Both the position numbers and the translations under genes were made by a program. The notes below the pieces were generated by a model, which saw only the letters and a list, made by a program, of their open reading frames with translations, ran no database searches and was not told the origin of the DNA. From an uncultured Pirellulaceae bacterium (GTDB lineage: Bacteria > Planctomycetota > Planctomycetia > Pirellulales > Pirellulaceae), in contig CALLUY010000128.1 in NCBI GenBank assembly GCA_938010615.1, positions 1-52,216 of the forward strand: a DNA stretch of 52,216 nt, read 5' to 3'. Positions 16,801 through 26,830 of the stretch are shown piece after piece. The number at the start of each line of letters is the position of its first letter. Within the stretch, counting starts at the first letter, position 1.

Positions 16801-18152
16801 TGGAGGTTGGGGTTCGCCATGCTTCGAAAAGCACCGCTTCCGCCAATGCCAATGTCGTCTCCCATTAACCAGTCATTGGATCCGAGAGCAAAATTTTCGA
16901 TCGATTCCCCAAAAATATCGGAGAACGATTCGTTGAGCGCCCCTGATTCATTCTGGTAGATCAAGCCGGCGGAATTCCCGGTCACGCCGTGGGCAACTTC
17001 ATGACCGACAATGTCGAGCGATACCAACGGGCCGTAGCTGGTTCCGTTGCCGTCTCCGTAGGTCATTCGTGAACCATCCCAGAAAGCGTTCACATAGTCT
17101 GAGCTATAACTGACGTAGGAACGGAGGATTGCTCCATTTCCGTCATAAGAATCACGTCCGTGCTCTTCCAAGAAATATTGCAACGTTTGCTCGGCACCGA
17201 AGTGAGCTTGAACTCCCGTTTGTACGTCGCTGGCGGTGAAGCTGGTCGAACCGCTCGTGATGTCGGACGCATTATTGTAGCTGGTACCATTATTTAAGTC
17301 GTACGTTTCGACGCCATTCGTTGCTTGCCTCAAGCGAATTTCGCTGCTCGTATCATCAGCCGTAAATTCAACGGTTCCGTCGTAGAGACTCGTTCCGTCG
17401 GCAGCAATATCCGCATGGTGAATCAGGTTGTGAGTTTCAAGGACGTTTCCGGAACTTGCATCGACGAAGATGTGTTGACGTGACAAAGGTGCGACAGCGT
17501 AAACATCGAACATCCACGTTAGCTCAAGATTGCCATCGGCCGTCGGGAGGTAAATCAGTTCCCCAGTGGGTGCTTGATCAGAATAGATTGCATGGTCGTG
17601 AGCCGAATGCCCATGGTGGCTATGACCCTGAGCAGCAAGGCAGTCGCAGCAGGTGCAATTGTGATCATGATTTGGGTGGTCGTGTTGCAGTGACTCCCAC
17701 ATGTAAAGATCTGCGTCAACGAAGTCCAATGCCGCTTGTAGCCCGGCTTCTTCGCCCAGCAACCTGTCCGCATCGACGTTCTCGTATTCGAGGAACGCTC
17801 CACTGACGCTAACGACTTGTTGATCCTTGATGTGAACCGTGTACGTCGCACCTTCGATAGGCACGCCCGCATGATACTGCTGATGTTTTAGATGTGCGAA
17901 TCCAAGTTCGTCACGATTCAAGCTGGTAAGGAGGAAGAAGTCTTCCCTTGCGACGTCGACGACTTGATTCAAAACGTCGAATCGTTCCTGCATCGGAACG
18001 GGGTCGGTCAAAGTCCGAATGAGGCCGCTGCCTTCGTCGAATTGATAGTCCGAAGCGAACAGATCGGCGGCTAAGAGTTTGCGATCTTCAAGAAGCTCGT
18101 AGGTGTTGCTGGCTGATGGCTGACTCTGCCTCGACGATGAGCGTTTTTTCAT
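13866..18152 (-). CDS. Secreted M4 (thermolysin-like) metalloprotease with PPC-like domains and C-terminal dockerin
   Basis: A 1428-residue extracellular protease. The start is the ATG at 18152, so the protein opens with a basic stretch and the LEPR-type planctomycete signal YELLEDRKLLA (18-28). Then come an FTP/PepSY-like propeptide (about 40-250), the M4 catalytic domain with HEVAH (zinc ligands H384 and H388, catalytic E385) and the third ligand E408 in GALNESFSD, and the M4 C-terminal helical domain to about residue 580. Repeated beta-sandwich regions of pre-peptidase C-terminal type follow (DIDAGQKLSVSV, DLEANEIATIST, DLDAGDLLQIDA). The last about 65 residues are a type I dockerin with two Ca-binding loops, DADGNRLVNVFDLLGFRN and DGNGDGNVDIFDLLRFRN. 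An unusual His/Cys-rich insert (157-187) interrupts the propeptide. It is probably self-activating and matrix-attached; no cohesin partner is in the window. Confidence 0.93.
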   Translation of the reverse strand: MKKRSSSRQSQPSASNTYELLEDRKLLAADLFASDYQFDEGSGLIRTLTDPVPMQERFDVLNQVVDVAREDFFLLTSLNRDELGFAHLKHQQYHAGVPIEGATYTVHIKDQQVVSVSGAFLEYENVDADRLLGEEAGLQAALDFVDADLYMWESLQHDHPNHDHNCTCCDCLAAQGHSHHGHSAHDHAIYSDQAPTGELIYLPTADGNLELTWMFDVYAVAPLSRQHIFVDASSGNVLETHNLIHHADIAADGTSLYDGTVEFTADDTSSEIRLRQATNGVETYDLNNGTSYNNASDITSGSTSFTASDVQTGVQAHFGAEQTLQYFLEEHGRDSYDGNGAILRSYVSYSSDYVNAFWDGSRMTYGDGNGTSYGPLVSLDIVGHEVAHGVTGNSAGLIYQNESGALNESFSDIFGESIENFALGSNDWLMGDDIGIGGSGAFRSMANPNLHGDPDTYLGDSWFTGTGDNGGVHINSGVQNKWFYILSEGEAGTNDNGDVYDIAGIGIQEAGDIAYRNLTVYLNQSSTYAEAREGAIQSAIDLFGADSPQHHATAAAWDAVGVYAPEAPSFGFASVNSLGAGVYRGNVADSIADGETMTIPIDIDAGQKLSVSVVGSNGLTPSIELRDPSGNLIGSNSGSTAMLQDVEILVSGTFEFSISGDAGSSGDFDATSLLNSSFETEMLTGISNNTLAEAEDLEASSVSFGADTSIDRLVVTAQLESAAPFFADSFESGSLGSDWTTSSSTNVGRIRVTNAFSAAEGSYTLLMDVSETSNYNINEAILSIDIDPASPPILQFSRAEWSDENDLLPDTFSGSAEGDGVSVSADGVNWFTVLTGANNDIAGSYTTHSFDLATIADEAGITLGNDFQIKFQQYDNWTATDDGIAYDNILLIPQQSALDVFQFDLEANEIATISTSTVLGGGDISVSLLDASGTVLQTGIDADNFSSVIAGFSDEVGGTFYARVDGSLETQYNLVVTRGAALDVEPNDAANPLAIDDYTGVFGHVSSFSTGTSDPDAAENGARIDGFFEGVTLSNPVDGGGIYAPFANFGAPTGELVFGPTSASSNGFREFETEFQADFNSLQSSVSIDVGSDDASDVAFLRAYDLQGNLLEEVVSNALSSGQSQTLTITRATAEIAFVVAAGVGTDITPLDNLAFSSIEADSDFYTIDLDAGDLLQIDAYLPGAGPHLFDNGLDQSSSELRVELTDPSGALVGSHSEQIEHTAIDAGTYTIKVYANDNEGEYVLNHNVVEAEFVEVDNFTFGQDNGNSILDSLTLDFSHVINPEASAFELIQRESGDAVDLAWTIDNSAGYSRLTVTFSGSLTEAGGSLVDGNYQLSIDGSLLGGSVAGNDFVYGDQESDNFYRYYGDADGNRLVNVFDLLGFRNTYLQSDGDTNFDARFDGNGDGNVDIFDLLRFRNNYNKPLLWT

Positions 18153-18253
18153 TGCGATCCTTGAAGATAGATAGTTGTTGAAAAAGTGTCTTTCGCGGTT
18201 CCCATCGTACACCAAGACCAATCCTAGATCGAGCACAGTCAATGACTGGTTTC

Positions 18254-18850
18254 TTAAGTTAATATCCCCATTTCAGTCACCACGGCATCCAGTTCGACGT
18301 CATGGCTTTTCGAGTCGATCGTTTTGATTCGTTGAAGTTCGTATGCCAATCCGACAAGGATCGTTTCGCGGGACTTTGTGGCAATGTTGTTAAGAAACGC
18401 GAAAGTTCGATCGTAGTAGCCGCCGCCAACGCCAAGCCGATTTCGTTGCCCGTCAAATGCAACCAGAGGCGTGATCACCAGATCAAGATCCGTAGGTGAA
18501 ATCGAATCGACTGAAGCTTCCGGTTCGCGGATGTTGAATCGGTTGTTGCTGACTTCGGTGTCCCTCGTCCAAGCTTCGAACTTCAAGGGTTCCGATTTGG
18601 CAACGATGACGGGAACGAAAACTTGCTTGCCGTCCAAGATTGCTCTGTCCATCAATGGCAATGGATCGGCTTCTCCGTTGAACGGCAAATAGGCCGCGAT
18701 CCGATCCGCATTTTGATACCACTCAAGATCGACGATAAGCTCAACGAACTTTGCGCTCGCCTGCATTGCGTAAGGCTTGGGGACCGCCTCGCGTGATTCG
18801 CGAATGGCTTTGCGAATTTCTTTTGGGTTCTGGTTGGATCTCTTTTTCAA
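18254..18850 (-). CDS. 5-formyltetrahydrofolate cyclo-ligase family protein
   Basis: A 198-residue enzyme converting 5-formyl-THF to 5,10-methenyl-THF with ATP. It shows the N-terminal helix NPKEIRKAIRESREAV, IAAYLPFNGEADPLPLM, LVITPLVAFD and the signature GVGGGYYDR near residue 143. The start is a TTG at 18850: the next ATG (18766) would remove the conserved first helix, and no ATG occurs between the upstream in-frame stop and this codon. It follows the ABC permease gene by 30 bp, so it may be cotranscribed with the exporter although functionally unrelated. Confidence 0.9.
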   Translation of the reverse strand: MKKRSNQNPKEIRKAIRESREAVPKPYAMQASAKFVELIVDLEWYQNADRIAAYLPFNGEADPLPLMDRAILDGKQVFVPVIVAKSEPLKFEAWTRDTEVSNNRFNIREPEASVDSISPTDLDLVITPLVAFDGQRNRLGVGGGYYDRTFAFLNNIATKSRETILVGLAYELQRIKTIDSKSHDVELDAVVTEMGILT

Positions 18851-18880
18851 GTTATTTTCTCGGCGTTGTCTTACTAACGG

Positions 18881-20044
18881 CTATCGTTGCCGCAACGCGT
18901 TAACAACCTGCAAGCGAATCGCTCTGAGAGCAGGAAACAGTCCGCCGATCAATCCCATTGCCAGCGCGAGAATCATGCCTTGAGCTAACACTTTTGGACC
19001 GAAGCTAAATGAAAAAGTAACTTCGCTGAACGTCGATCCCTGTGTGCCTCCGGTAAGTCCGTTTAGCGGAACCGTCATCAAACAGCCGAGGAGTCCGCCG
19101 AGCAGGCAGATAACAAGCGATTCGCAAACAAACGAAATTAGTACTGTGCGGCGTGAGAATCCTAATGCACGCAGCGTACCGATCTCGCGTCCGCGACTGG
19201 CGACGGCAGCATACATCGTGTTCGATGCCGCAAACATGGCTCCGATCGTCAAAAAGAAAGCGATGATGTACGCAATGACTTTCAGCGCCGTCGAAGACGA
19301 ACTCTGTAAGTTTCCGAAGTAAGTTTCTTCTGGCAAAGCGTCGAGCTTGAACTGTTCGTCGCCTTTGATGCGATCGATCAACGCGAGCCGCTTTTCTTCA
19401 TCGGGCACGCGAAGGTTGACGACCGATACGGCGCCTTCGATTCGCTGGGCCGCGGTCAAGTCCCGAAGATCCGCCCACACTTCTGATTCCGCGGCGCTGC
19501 CGCCAGCCTCAAATAGGCCGACGACCTTAAAGTCGACGTTGTTGATTTCAGTGACTTCGCCCAAGCCGGCACCTTCAAATCGTTCCGCCATTTTCTTGCT
19601 GGCGATCAATTCGTTGACTCCCGGTTCAAGGTCACGACCTTCAATAATTTTGAATGCGGGACGTAACGTTCGGCTGGCTTTTTCTGTGCCCCGAACAATC
19701 ACGTTAGCCGTCGCGTCTTTGCCGCGACGAGACGAAATCATGATCGTCACAAACTCACGAGCGACCAGCGGTTCACCGTCGGAGTCGGTTGCGACTCCTT
19801 CGACAGTCAGTAAATCACGAGCGACTTCAGGAGCAATCGTGCTGGACATCTCGTCGCTGGAACCGTTTCGCATCACGATCAAATCATCCGCGTCGCCAGA
19901 GGATTTAAACGCGTTGTCGATGCCTTCGATCATCCCGAATGTCAAAATCGAGGCGAACACGACAATGGCGATCGCAATGATGGTCAGCAAGGTCGTCACC
20001 CAACGAACGCTGAGACTGCGGATGTTGTACTTGATTGGAATCAT
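18881..20044 (-). CDS. ABC transporter permease, FtsX/MacB type (second of two)
   Basis: A 387-residue permease with the MacB/FtsX layout: TM1 near 15-37 (VTTLLTIIAIAIVVFASILT), a large periplasmic MacB_PCD-like domain (about 40-260) and three C-terminal TM segments. The motif RGREIGTLRALGFSRRTVLI in the loop after TM2 is characteristic. Its start overlaps the stop of the other permease gene (ATGA at 20041-20044). The two permeases have the same length but differ in sequence, so the transporter is probably a heterodimer. It is likely a mechanotransmission-type exporter or lipoprotein transporter working with the HlyD-like adaptor upstream. Confidence 0.88.
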   Translation of the reverse strand: MIPIKYNIRSLSVRWVTTLLTIIAIAIVVFASILTFGMIEGIDNAFKSSGDADDLIVMRNGSSDEMSSTIAPEVARDLLTVEGVATDSDGEPLVAREFVTIMISSRRGKDATANVIVRGTEKASRTLRPAFKIIEGRDLEPGVNELIASKKMAERFEGAGLGEVTEINNVDFKVVGLFEAGGSAAESEVWADLRDLTAAQRIEGAVSVVNLRVPDEEKRLALIDRIKGDEQFKLDALPEETYFGNLQSSSSTALKVIAYIIAFFLTIGAMFAASNTMYAAVASRGREIGTLRALGFSRRTVLISFVCESLVICLLGGLLGCLMTVPLNGLTGGTQGSTFSEVTFSFSFGPKVLAQGMILALAMGLIGGLFPALRAIRLQVVNALRQR

Positions 20045-21204
20045 ACGACTTGCCTCAATCCATCAATGACTGACAACTGCGACGCTCGGATCGCGGGAAC
20101 AAGTCCGCTGACCAAGCCGATTAATCCTGCCACGCCGATGAGCCCGAACAGCCACGGTCCAATCAGTTGGGAAATTGGAAACGGAAACAGAATTGCAGCA
20201 GCCGGAACGGAGGAAAGCAAATGAAGCAGACCCAGTCCTGCCCCGATCCCCAACAGCCCACCGAGACAAGCGATCAGGAAAGATTCGCCGAGCACCATCG
20301 AGAGGACGCGATTCTTGGAGAAGCCAATCGCTTTGAGGACAGCGACTTCGGTGGTTCTTTCTCGCATCGACATCGCCATCGCGGTGGCGGTTACCAAAGA
20401 CAGGGCAAACACAACCGCCAGCGAGATATACCGAATGAACGATTGCACGTCGCCCAGCATGTCGGTGAGCATTTTCGAAAACGCAGCTTCGGTGCGTGTC
20501 CGCGTTGCGTTTTCTGAGTTCGCAAACTTGGCGTCGATTTCATCGCACATCAACGCGACTTCACTTCCGACTTTACACTTCACCGTGATCGAACCCGCGT
20601 TGCCTGAAAATCCAGTCCCGGATGCTTGAAGCAAATCGTCAAGATAGTACCAGTTGAAATAGACAGAGCCCGTATTCGATGGTCCTTTGTAAATTCCAAC
20701 CAGTTTCAAATCGAGGTCGGCTTGATAAATGGTGCCTTCAACCGGAATTCGATCACCGATCGACCACTCCATTGACTCCGCGAGTTGTTGGTCAACGACG
20801 CACGCGTTGCGAATCTTTTTGAAATCCGCCAATTGCTCTTCGGGGATGTTAACTTCGGCTTGAACATCAAACAGGGTGTCCGGATCGACGCCAAAAAGCG
20901 CGAATTCGGCTCGCTTAGACTCGTAGTTGCCGCCGTACCACGAAAATGGAGTCGCCGACACGACACCTTCCATCTTCTTGATCTTTTCCAAATGGGCGAT
21001 CGGTAGAGGAGCCGCAAATCCCATCTTGTTCAGTACCACAACGCGGTCGTGTTTGTTAGCTTCGCGTTCGGTGACATCCTGAACCGCCAGAAAACCATAA
21101 AGAATCGTCATCAGAGCCAAGCTGAATCCTACCGACATGATCGTCAGCAAAGAACGCAGTTTGTTGCGAGTCACGTTTCGCCAAATGTATTTCAAAAGCT
21201 TCAT
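20041..21204 (-). CDS. ABC transporter permease, FtsX/MacB type (first of two)
   Basis: A 387-residue paralogue of the next permease. It has TM1 at about 17-40 (LLTIMSVGFSLALMTILYGF), a periplasmic domain, three C-terminal TM helices and the coupling motif RTTEVAVLKAIGFSKNRVLSM between TM2 and TM3. The start overlaps the ATPase stop by four bases (ATGA at 21201-21204) and the end overlaps the second permease in the same way, so all three are translationally coupled and should assemble in fixed stoichiometry. The substrate is unknown. Confidence 0.88.
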   Translation of the reverse strand: MKLLKYIWRNVTRNKLRSLLTIMSVGFSLALMTILYGFLAVQDVTEREANKHDRVVVLNKMGFAAPLPIAHLEKIKKMEGVVSATPFSWYGGNYESKRAEFALFGVDPDTLFDVQAEVNIPEEQLADFKKIRNACVVDQQLAESMEWSIGDRIPVEGTIYQADLDLKLVGIYKGPSNTGSVYFNWYYLDDLLQASGTGFSGNAGSITVKCKVGSEVALMCDEIDAKFANSENATRTRTEAAFSKMLTDMLGDVQSFIRYISLAVVFALSLVTATAMAMSMRERTTEVAVLKAIGFSKNRVLSMVLGESFLIACLGGLLGIGAGLGLLHLLSSVPAAAILFPFPISQLIGPWLFGLIGVAGLIGLVSGLVPAIRASQLSVIDGLRQVV

Positions 21205-21923
21205 GTTGAATGCTCCGCTTTTTGAACTTCGGAATCACTGACCAGTCGACCATCGAGTAAATTCAGATTTCGTTTCGCACGTGCGGCAGCTCTTGGGTCG
21301 TGAGTCACCATGATGATCGTTTTGCCGAATTCGGAATTGAGACGTTCCATCAATTCCAAAATTTCGTTTCCTGATTTCGCATCCAAGTCACCCGTCGGTT
21401 CGTCGGCAACAATCAATGTTGGGTCCGTGGCAATCGCGCGGGCGATTGAGACTCGCTGCTCCTGTCCACCAGAAAGCTGCCGCGGATAGTGGTCCATCCG
21501 ATCACCCAGCCCCACAATCTCAAGAGCCGTTTTCACTTGTTGGGCTCGTTGGCTTTTCTTTAAGGGCGTTAACGTCAGTGGGAGTTCGACGTTTTCGTAG
21601 GCCGTGAGCACCGGAATCAAGTTGTACATTTGAAAGATGAAGCCCACGTGTCGCGATCGCCATTTTGCTAACGCGCTCTGCGATGTCTTTGCAAGATCCT
21701 GACCGCAAACGAACACACTACCCGAAGTTGGCTTGTCCAAACCTGCGATCAAGTTCAGCAACGTTGACTTTCCGGAACCGGAAGGACCCATCAGCGAAAC
21801 GTAATCGCCAGCTGAAAGTTCGAGGTTCATGTTGTGCAACACGGTGAGTACGTTATCGTTTTTACGGTACTCTTTGCAAACGTCTTTGACGACCACTACC
21901 GGGTCGTTGTTGGCTTCGGACAT
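21201..21923 (-). CDS. ABC transporter ATP-binding protein, MacB/LolD type
   Basis: A 240-residue nucleotide-binding subunit. It has Walker [10 protein letters not shown] (about 47-55), a Q-loop in [10 protein letters not shown], signature [15 protein letters not shown], Walker [13 protein letters not shown] and H-loop VTHDPRA. The ADEPTGDLD form and overall length place it in the MacB/LolD/FtsE group that energises FtsX-type permeases. The signature has E where QQQRV is usual, a minor change. It heads a coupled three-gene block and lies 125 bp downstream of the HlyD-like adaptor gene. Confidence 0.92.
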   Translation of the reverse strand: MSEANNDPVVVVKDVCKEYRKNDNVLTVLHNMNLELSAGDYVSLMGPSGSGKSTLLNLIAGLDKPTSGSVFVCGQDLAKTSQSALAKWRSRHVGFIFQMYNLIPVLTAYENVELPLTLTPLKKSQRAQQVKTALEIVGLGDRMDHYPRQLSGGQEQRVSIARAIATDPTLIVADEPTGDLDAKSGNEILELMERLNSEFGKTIIMVTHDPRAAARAKRNLNLLDGRLVSDSEVQKAEHST

Positions 21924-22048
21924 GGATGGCTCTGATAGAAAGCGAGAGGAGAAGTCTCAATGATATCGTATTTTGTATCGGCTTGGGCGCATCGAAATGG
22001 ATGCGAGAGTTGGAAGCTGGTCTGCCGGAATCCTTGAACGGCTAACTG

Positions 22049-23341
22049 CTAACTGCTGACTTTTACCAGCGTGCCATCGCGGAGTTCCTCAGGCGGCCGA
22101 ACGATGACCCGTTCTTTTCCCTCGAGCCCGCTGATGATCTCGGTTTCGCTGTCCTTTTCTTCGCCAACCTCTACCTTGATCGACCGAGCTCGCTTCTCAC
22201 CGTCGACAACCCAAACGACGGAGTTGCCATCATCGTCGGTCACGACGGCGGTGCTCAAAGCAAAGATGCGAGGTTCGTCATTGGCTTCATTTTCATTGTC
22301 CGTCGGCAAAAAGAAAACGGTTCCGCTCATTTCCGGGAACAGAAGATCATCGGCATCTTCGATCGCGACTTTGACTTTGATAGTCGCGCGAGCACGATCG
22401 CCCATCGGAATGATCATGCGAACTTTGCCGTGATACTTTTTGTCGGGAACCGCATCGACTGAAATTTCGGCTTCTTGGGCAACGGAAACTCTGGAGATGA
22501 AATCTTCTTGCACGTCGCACTCGATTTCCAAATTGTCCAAGTCCGCAATGGTGGCGACGCTGCCGCGACCCGATCCACCGCCCATACCGCCGGGCATGAT
22601 CGATTCACCGACTTCGGCATCTTTCGAAATGACCGTTCCGTCAAATGGAGCACGAATAAACATGTTCTCGCGGAGCTGTTCCGTTTGGCGTCGTTGAGCT
22701 TCTGACAGTTCAATGTCTGCTTTCATCGAATCGTATTTGGCTCGTGCCGATTTGTAGGCGAAGCGAGCTTGATCGTATTCAGTTTCCGAAAGGCTTCGCG
22801 ATTGGCGGAGGCGTTGTGAGCGTTGCCATTCGTTCTTCGCTTGCTCGATCATGATTGCTTGTTCGGCAAGTGCGGCTTTTGATCGCGCGACGCTTGCCGA
22901 AGCAGCGGCTAGCGAAGCGTCCAGATCCTTGTGGTCCAATTCGGCCAGCAGCTGATCTTTGGTGACTTTTTTGCCTTCTTCAAATAGCACGATGTTGATT
23001 CGGCCAGCAGCACGAGCGCCGATACGAGCTTGACGTTGTGAGCCCAGGTATCCGGTTGCGACAACGACGGCGTCAGCGGCACGTCCCTTTTTAACTTTGA
23101 CAGCCGCCAGCCGAACTTCTTCTTTTTTCTGTAGGGCATCAGTCAGGAAATTTTGGTTATCACCCAAGACCGATGAGGCTTTGTCGCCATAATTTTGCCA
23201 AACGAACCAGCCACCAACGCCAAGGATGATCAGCGTCAGGAGGACCTTCCACCAGCGTCCAGAACTTTTTTCGACTGTGCGGTTGATGCGAAGCGAAGCC
23301 AGTGCATCGGAAGAGTTTGTGTTGGAAGGTGGAGTGGCCAT
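22049..23341 (-). CDS. HlyD/MacA-like periplasmic adaptor (membrane fusion protein)
   Basis: A 430-residue adaptor. A basic cytoplasmic N-terminus is followed by one TM helix (about 30-50, VLLTLIILGVGGWFVW), a lipoyl/barrel-sandwich half (RIGARAAGRINIVLFEEGKK), an alpha-hairpin coiled coil (about 115-215, rich in Ala, Arg, Gln and Glu), the second lipoyl half (FIRAPFDGTVISKDAEVGES), a Gly-rich loop and beta-barrel domains ending near EELRDGTLVKV. It should link the FtsX-type ABC transporter to an outer-membrane channel, as MacA does for MacB. No TolC-like gene is nearby. Confidence 0.9.
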   Translation of the reverse strand: MATPPSNTNSSDALASLRINRTVEKSSGRWWKVLLTLIILGVGGWFVWQNYGDKASSVLGDNQNFLTDALQKKEEVRLAAVKVKKGRAADAVVVATGYLGSQRQARIGARAAGRINIVLFEEGKKVTKDQLLAELDHKDLDASLAAASASVARSKAALAEQAIMIEQAKNEWQRSQRLRQSRSLSETEYDQARFAYKSARAKYDSMKADIELSEAQRRQTEQLRENMFIRAPFDGTVISKDAEVGESIMPGGMGGGSGRGSVATIADLDNLEIECDVQEDFISRVSVAQEAEISVDAVPDKKYHGKVRMIIPMGDRARATIKVKVAIEDADDLLFPEMSGTVFFLPTDNENEANDEPRIFALSTAVVTDDDGNSVVWVVDGEKRARSIKVEVGEEKDSETEIISGLEGKERVIVRPPEELRDGTLVKVSS

Positions 23342-23420
23342 GGAACTAGACTACACAGGGATTCGTTGGCAGGCAACTTTGGGTCGGGATCGTAGTGGGG
23401 GTTCCGGTTGGGGTGAGCAC

Positions 23421-23481
23421 GGTGGCATAAGCCTCCGGCTTGTGATTGTATAGACACCACTTGCCCGAGGCCTATGCCACC
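23421..23481. repeat. GGTGGCATA...TATGCCACC palindromic element
   Basis: Arms GGTGGCATAAGCCTCCGGCTTGTG and the roughly complementary GAGGCCTATGCCACC pair imperfectly around a short centre. The same family forms the 110-bp unit near the right end of the window (51986-52044, 52151-52209). It lies between the adaptor promoter and the 3' end of rnpB. Confidence 0.7.
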
Positions 23482-23496
23482 TGAAATGTAGAAAAA

Positions 23497-23858
<362 letters not shown>

Positions 23859-23995
23859 AGTGTACAGAGTTTGAAGGCCAGAGTAAAGAAGTGGCCGTGT
23901 GAAGGCGGGCTGAGTTCAGCCGTCGGATGGGTAGCTTGACCGCGCCGAACTTTGTCGGCCAAGGTGACTGATCTACTTGTTGACCGAGCGACCTT

Positions 23996-24469
23996 TTATT
24001 GGCCGCCAACCATTGAGCTCAACACCTTGGTGATCGCACTTCCACCAGCTGGCTTGACGACGATTCGATCCCCATCGAGCAATGCATAGTCCTGCTCAGG
24101 AGATGGCCCCATCAGATGACGTTGGTACTTGACCGGCATCCGTAGTCCGCGGCTTTGGCCTTTATGCTGGACCACGCGGAGGATCTCAACTTCCATGCCG
24201 CGAAACTTTTTGATCGCTCCCGATTTGGTCAACGCTTCCGAAACCGTTGACGATCCAGTTAGCGTACCTTTGTATTGCTTTGGAGATCCGAAATTCGGAT
24301 GCATCTCGACGGAGTACGATCCGTTGGCAACTGCTGTCGCATCAACAGGCAAATCCTTGTTGGTCAACGAAGTCATCGTCGAACAACCCGTTGCCAAAAT
24401 GGATACCGTAAGGATTGCCAGCAGTGCAATCGATTTGCAAATGGAGGATCGCGCAGGTGACTGGTTCAT
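23996..24469 (-). CDS. Putative lipoprotein with C-terminal SLBB-like segment
   Basis: About 157 residues. A short basic N-terminus leads into a hydrophobic stretch and the lipobox SILATGCS (Cys near residue 29), so it should be a lipid-anchored periplasmic or outer-membrane protein. The C-terminal part, with strand-rich segments ending in DYALLDGDRIVVKPAGG, resembles the beta-grasp/SLBB end of polysaccharide-export-type domains, but the match is short and uncertain. In-frame ATGs at 24481 and 24502 are alternative starts; 24469 gives the most normal signal peptide length. Confidence 0.7.
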   Translation of the reverse strand: MNQSPARSSICKSIALLAILTVSILATGCSTMTSLTNKDLPVDATAVANGSYSVEMHPNFGSPKQYKGTLTGSSTVSEALTKSGAIKKFRGMEVEILRVVQHKGQSRGLRMPVKYQRHLMGPSPEQDYALLDGDRIVVKPAGGSAITKVLSSMVGGQ

Positions 24470-24640
24470 AAGTTTACCCATCAATTTCGTCGCGCAGATC
24501 ATCCGCGCCCATGAAAACCCCCTTCATTCCTAATCGTCATCGACGACGTGACCGGAAAAGTTTAACATCGTTGTGGAAAATCAGCCGTTTCCCAAATATT
24601 GCCTCGTGGATCGAGGAATTCAAAGCTAGCATTCGACTCA

Positions 24641-25411
24641 ATGGATAAATGGAAAGACAAAGTAGTTGTTGTGACTGGCGGATCCGCAGGGCTGGGCATG
24701 GCCATTGTTGACGCGTTTGCTGCCGCCGGAGCGACGGTCGTCAGTCTTTCGCGATCCAAGCACGAAGATTCGGGCAACGTGTTTTCCGTACAAGCTGACG
24801 TGACGGATGACGATTCCGTCGCCGCAGCGATTGGCTCGATCGTGGCGCGGCACAAAAGGATCGATGTGTGGGTCAATAATGTCGGTCAGTCGATTCGCGT
24901 TGCGTTCGAAGATGCGTCGACGGACCAGTATCACCAACTGATGGAAGTCAACTTCTTTACTGCTGTCCGATGCAGTATCGCCGTGTTACCCCACCTGAAG
25001 AAAACGTCCGGTTCGATCGTCCACATCGGAAGTCTGGCGTCTCGAACTGGTTGGAAACACGTGGGCCCGTACGTGACCAGCAAGCACGCGCTCTCCGGGT
25101 TCGCTCATCAGCTGCGGATTGAAGGACCGAAGAATGTGCATTCTCTGTTCGTTTGCCCAGGCCCCATTCGTCGCGAAGATTCGGCAACTCGATATCAACA
25201 GCAAGCCGAAAATCTTGAAGGCTCCGCCGCCGCTCCCGGCGCCGGTGTGAAGCTTTCTGGTATCGAACCTGAAAAGTTGGCTCGTCGGATTGTCGCGGCG
25301 GTCGAATCGCGAAAACCGGAGTTGGTGGTGCCTCTCAAGTCGCGGCTTCTGTTCGCCATCCTACAGATCAGTCCGCGCCTCGGCGACTGGATCTTGCGAA
25401 AGTTCTCCTGA
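24641..25411 (+). CDS. Short-chain dehydrogenase/reductase (SDR)
   Basis: A 256-residue classical SDR. NAD(P)-binding motif VVVTGGSAGLGMAI (TGxxxGxG), NNVG near residue 85, and catalytic Ser/Tyr/Lys in VHIGSLASRTG and GPYVTSKHAL are all present. The start is the first ATG (24641); an upstream TTG frame would add 14 residues. Residues 195-225 (QQQAENLEG, SAAAPGAGVKLSGIEP) form a longer loop before a C-terminal hydrophobic segment (LLFAILQISPRLGDWIL) that may contact the membrane. The substrate is unknown. Confidence 0.88.
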   Translation: MDKWKDKVVVVTGGSAGLGMAIVDAFAAAGATVVSLSRSKHEDSGNVFSVQADVTDDDSVAAAIGSIVARHKRIDVWVNNVGQSIRVAFEDASTDQYHQLMEVNFFTAVRCSIAVLPHLKKTSGSIVHIGSLASRTGWKHVGPYVTSKHALSGFAHQLRIEGPKNVHSLFVCPGPIRREDSATRYQQQAENLEGSAAAPGAGVKLSGIEPEKLARRIVAAVESRKPELVVPLKSRLLFAILQISPRLGDWILRKFS

Positions 25412-25519
25412 GCTCAATTTGGAATTTTTTTCAAAGTGAGCGAAATACCAGATGGCCAACTGATTCACTTCAAGATAAAACGAAGTCTTGAATTAATTTG
25501 AATCGCTTGGAGCAATGAG

Positions 25520-26830
<1,311 letters not shown>

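Noticed and set aside
13866-18242. A longer protease start at 18242
   Set aside because: The extra 30 residues precede the basic LEPR-type signal that should be N-terminal; the ATG at 18152 gives the expected architecture.
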